Shown here: one piece after another, positions 1 to 10,943 of the stretch
How the letters are laid out: each line of letters starts with the position of its first letter
How positions within the stretch are numbered: position 1 is the first letter of the stretch
Source of the DNA: Cydia pomonella
Lineage: Eukaryota > Arthropoda > Insecta > Lepidoptera > Tortricidae
DNA length: 64,000 bases
NCBI RefSeq assembly: GCF_033807575.1
Contig: NC_084717.1
Location: 10,107,692-10,171,691, forward strand
Direction of reading: 5' to 3'
Notes under the pieces: model-generated
What the model saw: only the letters and a program-made list of their open reading frames with translations
Databases searched by the model: none
Told to the model about the DNA's origin: nothing
Made by a program: the position numbers and the translations under genes

Positions 1-638
1 AGTCGGGATGTCTCAATCATCAAGGGGAAATCGTGTCGTAAGTGCGCGAAGAACGGACTTGTATTGAAAACGTGAGGGAAACTACACCGAGATTCTATAA
101 TACCCAAAATCAGAATAAATCTGGCTTAGTATAGGTAATCTGTGCAACTAATATCATAATTAGTCCAATACATAATATACTAGTGGCTCTGTGAGCTATA
201 GACCTCGCGTTAAGTTTTGAAAATGTAGAAGCGAAAAATACTTTGTTCGTTGAGTCGTTATCATGGTGAACTCACAATGATCTTAAGCTCCATAGACGGT
301 ATTGGTCCGCTCGTAGTCCTTTATGCCATATTCCGCATTTTGAAAAACAAAAACTGGATCGACAAAAAAACTATGTAATCATAGAATCTCGTCACAAAAT
401 TTTACGAGAGTCTGTTAAGAATTGCGACTTGTAGAGGAGAATATTCGAACATATGTACCAAAGCAAAATGCCCGAGTTAAAACGGTGACCTTCGCTAACG
501 CTTCGATCAATTACTTATACTCTACCCATAGGTGCTATATTATACACAGTTTTCAAAATTACCGATCTAAAGTAAATAATTTATAAGTAAATACAGTACG
601 CATTAAAAATACTTCTTGGAATATTGAAGGTTATATTT
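1..638. other. Non-coding AT-rich DNA, nothing recognised
   Basis: There is no open frame of useful length on either strand and no repeat that I recognise. It is probably intronic or intergenic host DNA. Confidence 0.5.
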
Positions 639-639
639 T

Positions 640-838
640 TTTTATACTACGTCGGTGGCAAACAAGCATACGGCCCGCCTGATGGTAAGCAGTCTCCGTA
701 GCCTATGTACGCCTGCAACTCCAGAGGAGTTACATGCGCGTTGCCGACCGTAACCCCGCCCCCCCCTCGTTGAGCTCTGACAACCTTACTCACCGACAGG
801 AACACAACACTATGAGTAGGGTCTAGTGTTATTTGTTA
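640..838. repeat. Dispersed lepidopteran repeat, fairly complete copy
   Basis: The block begins after a T run with the motif TACTACGTCGGTGGCAAACA and continues through a GC-richer stretch to about GGGTCTAGTGTTATTTG. I recognise this from memory as a very common repeat in lepidopteran genomes. Its class (SINE-like or a LINE tail) is not clear from the sequence. A shorter, diverged copy lies at 20278-20360, and a very decayed scrap may be at 1768-1815. Confidence 0.6.
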
Positions 839-2354
839 TGTAATCAAAAGTCAAAACTTTCATTAAAATTCAAATATTCTCTTTAAAAAAATATCTGAAC
901 AATAGGCTTTATTCACAAACTCCATGAATTGCACTTCTGGTGCATTTGTTAACACAGTTAAACGAAGCGATTAGTCATACCACAGCATTAAAAGGCGAGA
1001 AAATATCTTCAAGTTCTTGACTGAGTCGTCATTGTGCAAAGTCCCACAAAGCTCAATACTTTTATGCTGTATGCATGTACAGAGACGCTCATAATAATAC
1101 AGCTTTTCAACTTGTCTTTGGAATAAAGTGGAAATGTGTGTACAAGTTTAATGATTATGACCTCCGATGCAAAACGAAGAAAAGATTCTATGAGTTTGAA
1201 AGTCTATGTGTATGTGTGACTCTGGCATATTAACGCTGCCAGATGTATGGATTTATTTCAAAGAGTCTTTGATATTGCGCAGATTAAGGCCCGTCCCCAC
1301 CGGAACCTACATTTTAAAACGCAAACGCTATGTCAATAACTTTTAGACAGCGATGTACTTACTCGATTCCTTGCACAAAGGGGAGCTTTTTATGCAGCCG
1401 CGGAATAACCCTTTTAAATCCTAGCTTGGACCGAGTTGGAGATAAGTAAAACGTATGAAATGTGTGCACGCCTTTCACCTTTTCCCATTCGATATATGAT
1501 ATTAGAACCTACATTGATACGTCATCAGCTTTCGCGGTTGTTTGTAAACGTACGACAAAATTAACGAATCAATTAAGTGAACTTTGATCGGATAAATCCG
1601 ATTAGGTATAGTCGTTAGATTTGTAGCTGGCCCTCAACGGCTTATCCATTGTCTATTGTTATAACATAGATACAGTAAAGTGAATTCAATATTGTTTTAC
1701 AGTACATATGGTGCTACTTTACCTCACTAGTGCGAAAATTAGCATATTACGTTACGTTAATGTACTATTATAGTACTATGTCGGAGGAAAACATGCATAC
1801 GCCTTACGTTAAGACATTCCCGTAACCTTTGGACGCAACTTTATGATCATTTAAAACCTGCAATTACCTAGATACCTACATCATTTTCGAGGAACCCCAC
1901 ACTTGAGTAACACAAGAAGGGAGCTCATTGCACAGGTTTCTTCCTATGAAATTCCATTTAACTAGATTAGTACAGTAGGTAATTAGTAGTCTGTTTTCGT
2001 TGTTTTTTAATCAATTAAGAATTAGCGTGAAAGTCGTACTAAATGAGAGCGATTTAGGGTTCAAAGGTAAGTTGTGTGCAAAGTCAACACGAGTCTCACG
2101 CAACGCACCGTGAAATTACTGTTTTCATTCGTTAAGCTCTAATTATTATTATGTCGCTTCTTCGTTGCGTGAGAAAAAACGTAATTTTAACTATATTTTG
2201 GTAAATTTCCGTTGAAATTCTCAATAAAATGATTTACATATTTTGGAAGCAGTGTCGGAGGCTCAAACTAAATTAAATTACAGTAAAGTAAATATTTAAA
2301 TTGACTCCCTAGCTCCCTACGCCTGATCGCCACGGATATAGACCAGTTTTACTC
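839..2354. other. Non-coding DNA, no gene seen
   Basis: There are no long open frames. The only repeat trace is about 45 bases near 1768-1815 that resemble the start of the 640-838 repeat. Confidence 0.45.
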
Positions 2355-2570
2355 TCACTTATGGAGAATAACCGGACAAGCACCCATACACAAGGAGATC
2401 CAGCTGCGGAAATGGCATTGGATTGGGCATATCCTCGGGAATCCTAACACCCACCTATCTAAAGTGGTCTTGACTTGGAAGATGCATGGCGAACGGAAGC
2501 ATGGTCACCCTAAATTTACTTGACGCCGTTCTGTGGAGCAAGAGCTAGATGTATTGGGGATGGGGTAGAA
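2355..2570 (+). pseudogene. C-terminal scrap of a LINE reverse transcriptase
   Basis: One frame beginning at 2359 reads LWRITGQAP, then RKWHWIGHIL, then the tail motif WKMHGERKHGHP, with one stop just before the basic segment RRSVEQELD. This pattern is typical of the extreme C-terminus of endonuclease-reverse-transcriptase LINE proteins in invertebrates. No RT palm motifs remain. The piece is a 5'-truncated, decayed insertion. Confidence 0.6.
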
Positions 2571-2590
2571 GGAGGAGGAGGAGAAATCTT

Positions 2591-2750
2591 AGAGGCTTAG
2601 CCAAGATGATAATCGTAGATAGAAAACGCCAATGGAAACTTATATAATGTATGGAAATAGTCACGTGACTTTTCATAGCATCTGTCATCCTGGTAAATTC
2701 TTTCTTAGTTTTTGGTTTTCGGTGTACGATTGTCATCTTAGCTAGGCTCT
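2591..2750. mobile_element. MITE with about 24-bp inverted ends
   Basis: The left end (GGCTTAGCCAAGATGATAAT) and the reverse complement of the right end (GCCTAGCTAAGATGACAATC) match at most positions and enclose about 110 bases with no coding capacity. This is a short non-autonomous DNA transposon. I could not assign a family or a target duplication. Confidence 0.5.
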
Positions 2751-3822
2751 CAGGGCAGTACAATACCACCTACAGGTTCAACTGCTTGCATTCAGTTTAA
2801 ATATTACACAAAATGTACCTAACTAGTTCTCAAAAGTAGACGATTTACTTGATTAAACTGACAGTGTACAACATCGGTACCTAATAGGTAATAAGGTTTT
2901 AGTGGACCGCTTTGTGGTTGTTTTATTACTCCGCAGCCATGACAAATTAGACAACAAAGAAACGTATGTCAGCGTAGATTAACGCTATCATTCAAAGAAG
3001 AATAAAAATAAGAGAAATTAATCGCGTCATTTATATCAGTTATATGTCGTAACACACGCGATCATTCACGAGCCAGACTCTGCAATCACCAGAACGTGCT
3101 CTTTTCATTGCTGCTAGCCCGCTAGATTAGAAAATTATGGAAAATCGCGTAGAATATCTAAATAAACGCTTTACCTGACTATATCAATCAAGCCTGGAGC
3201 TACAGATTACATAATGAGGAATATATAGCAGACACGCCAATTTTAAAATAGGTACTGTAAGTCTGTTACAGACTGATAAACCAACGTCGGAATTAGCCCT
3301 AACTGGAAATATTTATTGGCAAGGTTAATTATTTTATTACCAGCGGATACAACTTTTAAAGCCAACATTTTCGTTATAGCACAAAAATTACACGGGAAAA
3401 TCAGATAATTCATAATTCATAATTTCGACGTAATTCATAGATACTGGCTACCGCGCTTATTACACATTGCCAGCTTACATATCTCCCATTAGTGGGCACG
3501 GGAGTAGTCCACGCTAGGCCAATGCAGATGAGTAAACTCTCCACCTTTTGATTCTTCGCAGATGTATATACCAAGTCGTCGCGATTAGTTTTCTCCATGT
3601 TAAAGAGGAAACGTTTGTTCATCAGTGGCGTTTCTGTGGGTATCATGTTATCCGTGTCTAAGTTTATGCAGGAATTATAGATCGCCGGGAAAATTATGGT
3701 GGCATTAGTACTATTTCTTTATGGATTGAAGAAGTACCGGGGAACTGGTTGCGATGCATACAGAATAATACAAACCTCTAATGATAAATATATTGATTTA
3801 AACCAACAAGATTTTCATTCAT
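2751..3822. other. Non-coding DNA, no gene seen
   Basis: The open frames here are short and of chance type, without recognisable domains. No repeat was identified. Confidence 0.4.
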
Positions 3823-3954
3823 AGTTTTAAAACGAATACGGGACTTAATCGCGTAAACTTACGTTTATTATATGGCCTGACGTTTCGAACGTGACGTTAC
3901 GCTCGTGGTTACAGGCAGACGTAAGTTTACGCGATTAAGTCCCGTTTTAAAACT
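3823..3954. mobile_element. Hairpin MITE (palindromic element)
   Basis: Arms 3823-3865 and 3919-3954 are near-perfect reverse complements: AGTTTTAAAACG, then GGGACTTAATCGCGTAAACT, mirrored on the other side. The left arm has a 5-base insertion (AATAC). The loop of about 53 bases is GC-richer and has its own short palindrome, TTCGAA. The fold would make a stable stem of about 36 bp. It is non-coding. Confidence 0.7.
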
Positions 3955-4653
3955 CTAATGATAAGTTTAACAACATTCCCCTCCAGACAGCCAGGTGTAC
4001 TGTGTACCACAGGATTAAATACCACATTGCTATTAGCAAAAAGAAGTAAATAAAATTGTAGGTAAAGTAATAATGAGAAACACAGGTCTTTGTTTTCGTT
4101 TCTCGTTTATAATTTAGGTTAGGTTTTTACTTCATAAGTCAAAGCTTAATTTTAAAAATACTTAAAACAAGAAAACGAATCATCGTCATCGCTAGTGTGC
4201 ATTTAGGTAAAAATACACATTACAAAACCAAAATTGGTGGCTTTTAATGACTTTAATGAGAATATCAAACATGACCATTTTCATTTTTACAATAGTTACG
4301 TTAGGTACTTAATTGTTACGAATGTAGATTGTAAGTTGTTTCCGAGTCGATTGAATGCATATTTCAGTCGCAGAAAAAAAAAAAAGAATTAATAAGCTGC
4401 ATTAGAAAGGGAAACATCGAATCTTAAGACATAATATTACAACACACGAACGCCAGTTTCACCGAGAAACTTTCTCGTGCGATAGATGAATTTACGCGAA
4501 CCATCCATTTCCTTCAAACATTGCTCAATCGGACCGAGGTGCAAATACTGTGCCCTCCAAACAGATTACCTACCTACTAGATGGAACTAAAATTTAAACG
4601 TTTACATATCGCCAGAGAGCGCCACCGCCCTTATTTTAGATACATCCACGTTT
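3955..4653. other. Non-coding DNA, no gene seen
   Basis: AT-rich sequence with a short A run near 4377-4385. No coding or repeat signal was recognised. Confidence 0.4.
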
Positions 4654-4775
4654 AGGCCTAAGGTACACTTAGGGACGAAGCTATTTGTTAGAATGAGATA
4701 ATAATATTTATCTCTCATTCTGTAGTATAGCTGTGTCCCTACTTACTCAAGTAAAACTTACAAGTGTATCTTAGG
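4654..4775. repeat. Imperfect inverted repeat, probable MITE
   Basis: GCCTAAGGTACACTT near 4657 is mirrored by AAGTGTATCTTAGGC ending near 4773. The inner segments AGGGACGAAGCT and AGCTGTGTCCCT also pair, as do GAATGAGATA and TATCTCTCATTC. The right arm carries about 20 extra bases. There is no coding capacity. Confidence 0.5.
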
Positions 4776-4962
4776 CACTACAGTCAGACCATGCTAAGTT
4801 TTCGTGCAAAATGTGAAATATCAAGTATGGCGCTCCTATGGGATATGTATGCATTCATTGGGATATGTATGGAAACGGTGCAAACGTAGCGGAGTCGGAG
4901 TCTACGTCAAATATCAATAAGTAACGTTACCACGACTGCCTTAGCAGTGTCACTTATATGCG

Positions 4963-5795
4963 AGTACGAGCGAGATGGATATAAAGTAAGTTACGCACAC
5001 GCGAATATGTCAGTGTCAATCCGGTGTAACCGTAAAGTTCTAGGGGGTAAACATAAGTAGCTAGTTACTATTATAATGTAGGAAAATTAAAATTAAAGGA
5101 AAATGAAAGTTACATAGGTCGAATTTCTTTTTTCTTCTTTTCTCCTGGACTCTGCAATTGAGTGCACTCAAAGTAATATTTTACAGATGAAAAAGAGTCC
5201 TCTTATCATGATCTCGTAACGCTTTATAAAGTGCAATGTGTATGTGGAAGTCTATGGCCCTCATATAGAGTACGAGCGAGATGCATATAAATAAAGTAAG
5301 TTACGCACACGCTAGCGAATATGTCAGTGTCAATCCGGTGTAACCGTAAAGTCTAGGGGGTAAACATAAGTAGCTAGTTACTATTAAAATGTAGGAAAAT
5401 TAAAAGTAAAGGAAAATGAATGTTACATAGGTCGAATTTCTTTTTTCTTCTTTTCTCCTGGACTCTGCAATTAAGTGCACTCAACGTAAAATTTTACAGA
5501 TGAAAAAGAGTCCTGTTATCATGATCTCGTAATGCTTTATAAAGTGCAATGTGTATGTGGAAGTCTAAGGCCCTCATATAGAATACGAGCGAGATGCATA
5601 TAAAGTAAGTTACGCACACGCTAGGCGAATATGTCAGTGTCAATCCAGTGTAACCGTAAAATTCTAGGGGGTAAACATAAGTAGCTAGTTACTATTATAA
5701 TGTAGGAAAATACAGATGAAAAAGAGTCCTCTTATCATGATCTCGTAATGCTTTATAAAGTGCAATCTGTATGTGGAAGTCTATGGCCCTCATAC
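4963..5795. repeat. Tandem repeat, three units of about 305-313 bp
   Basis: Units start with the motif GTACGAGCGAGATG at about 4963, 5268 and 5581. Each contains the same landmarks in order: GTCAGTGTCAATCC, TCTAGGGGGTAAACATAAG, a CT-rich tract ending TCTCCTGGACTCTGC, and GAAAAAGAGTCCT. The third unit lacks roughly 95 bases before GAAAAAGAGTCCT. Divergence is only a few percent, so the array looks recent. A short open frame over the last unit is not gene-like. Confidence 0.85.
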
Positions 5796-6540
5796 AAGCG
5801 GTTCACTTTGTGGTTTTGGTCGTTCGTACACACGCATTGCGACATGAATGATCGCAATGTGTGTAAGCACACTATGAGCAATACGTCTCTTTCAGCTGAG
5901 TCTACATCCACGTACTACGTAGGTATGGTTTAGGTTTTAAGTTAATGACATCAATAAAAACAGGTAATTTTTATAAAATTTCATACAGTGTATAGTAAAC
6001 ACCCCTATAATGGAACAGGCGCCAGTAATGGGATGGTATAGACAAATACTGTAAAACCTACTGTATTTACCATCAGTTTTTAAACGCTGATAACATTTTA
6101 CCATAACCAAGAGCCAAACAGCTGCTTAAGTTTATTTTTTCATTGATATTTGTTAGGTAGAAAATTAATGACACCATTCCCATCCCATTACTGAAGCAAA
6201 AAACTATAGTTTTAATTGGGTAGGTAATAATATTAACCCCAATTGCAGTAGCTTTCATTAAATACATAGAGGACGACGTGGACATTCAATTTTTTAAAAG
6301 TAGCATAAAGCGGCAGATATTTTACAGATGTCTGTGAAATATCAAAAATACTCCAAATTTTCTCTTAAATGTCCCATGATTGGTGCTGTTATCATAGGTA
6401 CCTAACCCATTTTGAATGCTCTTGAATGCACTAATAACGTATGAATGTAGGTACAATCCCATCCTCTTATTTTATAGGTACCAAAGGATTTTTGCAATTT
6501 TGGCACACACATCGACTAGCTATAAAATCCATATGTGCGG
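5796..6540. other. Non-coding DNA, no gene seen
   Basis: Short chance frames only, and no recognisable repeat. Confidence 0.4.
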
Positions 6541-6668
6541 TAACACACCAATAACAATCAATATCAGCGATTGAAACGCTACTGTCACTATCGCACCAAT
6601 ATGGAAGAGTGATAGAGAGAGATGACTACGCTACGCTACGGAACGTTAACGATAGGCACGTTGGCTAA
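6541..6668. mobile_element. MITE, GTAGCCAAC family, decayed copy
   Basis: The right end CGTTAACGATAGGCACGTTG and the internal AGAGAGAGATGACTACGC match, in reverse orientation, the copies at 22086-22223 and 24574-24712. The left end is decayed. Non-coding. Confidence 0.6.
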
Positions 6669-7039
6669 TCAAGCAGAACGATTTACGACTAAAGAGCGTT
6701 TAATTTCATAGTTTAATAGCACTAATAATTCCATAAGGAATCAGACAGAAATCAATTTCTTGTGGTTCAATTAAAAATCAAAGTTTTCAGTTTTCAGCGG
6801 ATTTCTAGGAAACTAATTTTCTATAGCAATTACGGGTAATTGCTTATTACCGTTCAATCGCCGAGAGATCTCCATCAATCTACAACTACAAAATATGCGA
6901 CAAGCTGTAGTCAGCAAGATGTTGTTGCGCCTCACCTCTAGGGAATTATATCCAAGGTAGCCTAATAAAATTTTTGTTGGGTACAAGAATAGTGCCCATA
7001 CCTTTTTTTGTACAGAAATCTCAAAAAGGCCTTTTGGAT
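6669..7039. other. Non-coding DNA, no gene seen
   Basis: No coding or repeat signal was recognised. Confidence 0.4.
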
Positions 7040-7212
7040 TCTCTCCTCACATCCTAGTAAGGGCATTTATTCGTGTGATAAGAACGTATATATTTGTTCC
7101 TGAGTCATGGGTGTTGTCTACCTATAAGTACCCGCAACACAAGCCTTATTCAGCTTACTGTGGGACTCGGTCAATTTGTGTAATAATGTCCTATAATCTT
7201 ATACCAATAAAC
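7040..7212 (+). mobile_element. 5'-truncated tRNA-derived SINE
   Basis: The block runs from AGTAAGGGCATTTATTCGTG through TTGTTCCTGAGTCATGGGTG and GTACCCGCAACACAAGCCTT to GTGTAATAATGTCCTATAAT. It is collinear with the more complete copy at 59611-59850. The tRNA-like head with A and B boxes is missing here. Confidence 0.75.
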
Positions 7213-7244
7213 GAGCAATTCATGTATAAATATACGTATATAGG

Positions 7245-7395
7245 TATATATTTCGGGGATCTCGGAAACGGCTCTAACGATTTCGATGAAATCGATATGG
7301 GGGTTTTCGGGGGCGAAAAATCAATCTAGCTATCTCTGTGAAAACGCACATTTTTCAAATGTTTTCCGAGCAAAGCTCGGTCTCTCAGATATTTT
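7245..7395 (+). repeat. Dispersed lepidopteran repeat next to the SINE
   Basis: Motifs TTTCGGGGATCTCGGAAACG, GGGGGTTTTCGGGGGCGAAA and TTTTCCGAGCAAAGCTCGGT appear in this order. From memory this block often follows the same SINE in moth and butterfly genomes. An open frame across it is a by-product and not a gene. Confidence 0.55.
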
Positions 7396-8094
7396 TTTTT
7401 ATTTAACAACATAACTTTAGGTATCAATATCCGTAATTCTTAGAAAATGATTTAATTTTACTTAATAGCTGCCTACGCCCATGCCTTTCTATTGAGTAGA
7501 TATGCATATGATATATACATACATAGTTAATTTTTTAAGGTGTTCGAATGTTTCTTAAGAGCTCTTCTTACAAAAGGCACAATAAAAATAGTAGGTGGTT
7601 GACCAAGAGATGAAACGATCATTTCTTTCGAGATAGTCCGATGCTGAAATTATGCCTTTCACCCGAGTTAAACACTCTTTTCATTTCGAATAGGTACGAG
7701 GAAAGTAAAATACATGTTCTTAAAAAATAAATACTTTTTCGTGAGGGTACTTTCAATTAGCAATTTAGGTAAAAGTTTCGTTATTTATGGGATGGGGAGT
7801 TAAATATCAGAAGGGAAATTGTACAAGAATTCCACTAAAAACCCAATTTTAATTGGATATTGTAAAAATAATAAAAATAGTACTTGGAAAGTAAAATGCT
7901 CTGGAACTGTAAACGTATCACTTTCTGCACACTTTATAGAACAACAACATCCCACTTTCAGAGCAATGAGAAATGAAAAAATTGATATACGCCTTTTTAC
8001 TTAGATCAGGTACCTACCTATTACTTATATACCTTAGTTTTATACAAATTACGTAATACCGAACGTATGTAGCTACGGTAAATTATAGACATAT
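7396..8094. other. Non-coding DNA, no gene seen
   Basis: AT-rich sequence with short open frames lacking any recognisable feature. Confidence 0.4.
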
Positions 8095-8222
8095 TGCTGT
8101 GTGCTGAGATGAGGCCATTTCGTGGCACTTTATACGTTCTTTGTTTTTGTTATATCATGTAATTTAATGTGTCTTGTTTGTGTTTACGAATAAAAATTAT
8201 TATATTCTATTTTATTCTAAAA
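8095..8222 (+). mobile_element. LINE 3' end with pentanucleotide tail
   Basis: The segment contains GAGATGAGGCCATTTCGTGG and ends GAATAAAAATTATTATATTC followed by TTCTA-type units. Such a tail is typical of 3' ends of CR1/Jockey-group LINEs in Lepidoptera. No coding part remains. Confidence 0.5.
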
Positions 8223-9572
8223 AAATACAATATACTGCATTAGTATAGTATATTATAATATACTATTATATTAAAAAACCGGCATTATAATCAAAGTTAA
8301 CTAAGTACGCACACGGGAAAGTTGTGCCCTTGAAATATGTAGGATAGAAGCCCTCGAGCCTCGTGTCATTGTAATATCAATTCAGTTCTCATGACGTTAG
8401 AGTCGTCCTGACATCTAAAGGTAGGCCGACTTAGACGTACGTTTCGCGTGATTCGCTTTCTCTAGGCTAGGTTAATGATAATTAAACACGTCAGTCGTTC
8501 TAATAAGAGAGCCTTTTGAGGGCGCGATTAGGTCCTACCTACTTTAGATCGTAAAAACTCTCAGGAAAGTGCAAGGATAGGTGAGTACTGTTAAGAAGAT
8601 GTATATTAGTGTCTAACGGAAATAAAATGGGGCAATTCTGTAATGCATTGTCTACTTCGCTCTCAAAAAGTTGACTCACAACTTGCAAGGAGTGTTATTG
8701 CTAAATGTGATGTTCATTCGTATAAGAGTTTCGCTTTTGGTAGTTTTGATAGTTTTTGTTTATACTTTCATTTTAAAACCTTCAATCGTTCCTTGATATA
8801 TGTATAAAATTAACAACATAAGCATTACAACACATTTATAATATTAAAGTAAGATAAAACTAAGTATAATTTTTAGTTGTCCCATTTTTAAAGCTTACCC
8901 TCACTTTTCATAACGACAAACCGCTCGTAGCTCAATATTAATGAAACATTTGTCTCATAATCAAATCGTTTATCATTATCAAACCATTTAGCTCTATCAG
9001 CAAATACATCTCATAGGCACGTCTATGAACATTCCTACTCCGCGATTGTATCTCCTCAAGATACCATCAGTCAGAGACACGCAAATTAAACACCTTTGTC
9101 ATCGGAACTCATCACGTGTCAGCAGTAACAAATTGTCCGACAGTGTTGCCAACTTGAAATTGTATAATTGGGTACCTACTTAGAAGTTTTTATTGTAGTT
9201 ATTTTGATGTCGTTGTAAGGCGGTCCTTGAGGCTTTTGATCCGCAGTGAACTATGTTTGGCCGATGATCCTTTACTTCCTTTACTATAAATTAGTTGTTT
9301 ACGCCTGTCAAAAAAATTCGTCCAGGGATTTTTTATTAATAAAATGACCGTCGCTCTTAGTTCAGATCAGAAAGTGTACTAACATTTCAAAAAACTCAAT
9401 CACTTTGATTTGATTGCTGTAAGGAAATGGTAATTGCAAAAAAAAACACTCCACAAAAAGGTTTTTAGACAGTATAGAAAATCCTAACATTCTGTTTTTT
9501 TTTCTTTTTTTTTATTCAGGTAATTACAAAAAAAAACTAAGCTTATTTACTAAGTGAAGTAAATGCTACGAG
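8223..9572. other. Non-coding DNA, no gene seen
   Basis: AT-rich sequence including long A/T homopolymers near 9490-9535. No gene or defined repeat was recognised. Confidence 0.4.
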
Positions 9573-10672
9573 CATAACCTCCCCCTCTACTTAGCGTTCG
9601 TAGATTACACAAAAGCGTTCGACAGCATATCGCACCATGCCATCTTCACAGCTCTGCGTCACCAAGAAATAGACCCCAAGTACATCGAACTTCTAAGTAC
9701 AATATACAAACACAGTACAGCCGCCATAAAATTACAGTCTTCTGGCACGTCCTTCGAATTACAAAGGGGAGTGAAACAAGGAGATCCACTATCGCCGAAA
9801 CTTTTTACCAGCACATTGGAACATGTCTTCCGAAAGCTTGCGCCGCGCTGGGAAGACAAGGGGCTGGTTCTCGGCGCGGCGAGAAAAGGTTAACCAACCA
9901 TCGCTTCGCCGATGATATAGTCCTGTTTTCCTCAACAGCATCCGAGCTAGATCATATGCTAGAAGACCTTAGCAACGCAAGCCTCGAGCTCGGATTGAAG
10001 ATGAACATGTCAAAGACCAAAGTCATGTCTAACGGCACAAAACGTAAGATTGAGGTAAACGGAGAGCACATTGCATATGTCCATGAATACCTTTATTTGA
10101 GCCAAATAGTCTCTTTCCAGGCGCGACAAGAAAAAAAGGTCGACAGACGGACCGAGAACGCATGGAAGAGCTATTGGTCTATGAAAAACCTCATGAAGGG
10201 AGACCTACCTCTGTCACTCAAACGTAGGCTCATGGACATGTGCATACTTCCAGTCCTCACTTACGGTGCTCAGACTTGGTCTTTGACAGAAGCTCAGAAG
10301 TCTAAACTCGGGGTTTGCCAGAGAGCTAGCGCAGCATATTAGGTGTTAAACTAAGGGATCGCATCCGGAACACCACTCTGCGCACTAAGACTCAGATTAT
10401 AGATGTAGCTCGAAAAGCGGCCAAGTTAAAGTGAGACTGGGCTGGGTATGTCTGCCGCATGCCGAATGACTTGTGGGCCAAGATAACCACGGATTGGGTG
10501 CCCCACGCCACGAGTCAAGCCGGGGATCTGGCAGACCTCGTCAGCGATGGCGGGATAACTTAGACTCCTTTTTGAGGGACTGGCCGGTCGTAGCTCAAAA
10601 CCGGGATAAGTGGAAGAAGAGGGGGGAGGCCTTTGCCCAGAAGTGGGACACGATATGCTCGTTATAATAATA
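9573..10672 (+). pseudogene. RTE-like LINE, 5'-truncated reverse transcriptase
   Basis: The first frame reads HNLPLYLAFVDYTKAFDS (RT palm motif A, catalytic Asp), then RGVKQGDPLSPKLF (motif B), and stops near 9890. The next frame supplies HRFADDIVLFSST (motif C, FADD) and runs to 10342 (GLKMNMSKTKVMSN, LPVLTYGAQTW). A third frame (10473-10667) gives the C-terminus with RPRQRWRDNLDSFLRDWP and NRDKWKKRGEAFAQKW. It therefore has at least two frameshifts and lacks the endonuclease and N-terminal RT. In a living copy this protein would nick target DNA and copy its own RNA. The intact Copia element at 10721 inserted just after its 3' end. The clade call (RTE-like) rests on motif style and is moderately sure. 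Confidence 0.85.
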
Positions 10673-10715
10673 TAATATAATAAATTTATTAAGTATCGTT
10701 AAACCTGTAAGGTTT
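10673..10715. other. AT-rich tail of the LINE
   Basis: A TAATATAATAATAAATT-type tail follows the coding remnant and probably represents the LINE 3' end. The Copia target site follows. Confidence 0.5.
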
Positions 10716-10720
10716 GTCTC
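10716..10720. other. Target site duplication of Copia 1, left copy
   Basis: GTCTC directly abuts the left LTR and is repeated at 15170-15174 beyond the right LTR. Five-base duplications are usual for Copia integrases. Confidence 0.9.
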
Positions 10721-10891
10721 TATTATAAATGAAACAACGGTTTTATATAGCGGAGAGCTATGAACGATCACATTTATTCTTGTAACGGTTAGACGGAAGT
10801 GACATACATGTCAAAGACAATTAACCATATGCAATACCAACATAGACAGTTTATTTGATGTTACTATACTTAAAATATACACATCTTAACA
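10721..10891 (-). repeat. Copia 1 3' LTR (left in window)
   Basis: 171 bp. In element orientation it starts TGTTAAGATGTG and ends CATTTATAATA. By eye it is identical base for base to 14999-15169. Confidence 0.95.
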
Positions 10892-10905
10892 CCCCAACTA
10901 CAGCA
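10892..10905 (-). other. Copia 1 polypurine tract
   Basis: Read on the minus strand, GTAGTTGGGG abuts the 3' LTR. This is the expected place for the plus-strand DNA primer. The tract is short, but its position is decisive. Confidence 0.6.
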
Positions 10906-10943
10906 AATAAACAAAGCTTTTATTTAGGAGAAAAAAAAACTTA

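Noticed and set aside
7075..7329. 84-codon frame as a gene
   Set aside because: It spans a SINE fragment and an adjoining dispersed repeat.
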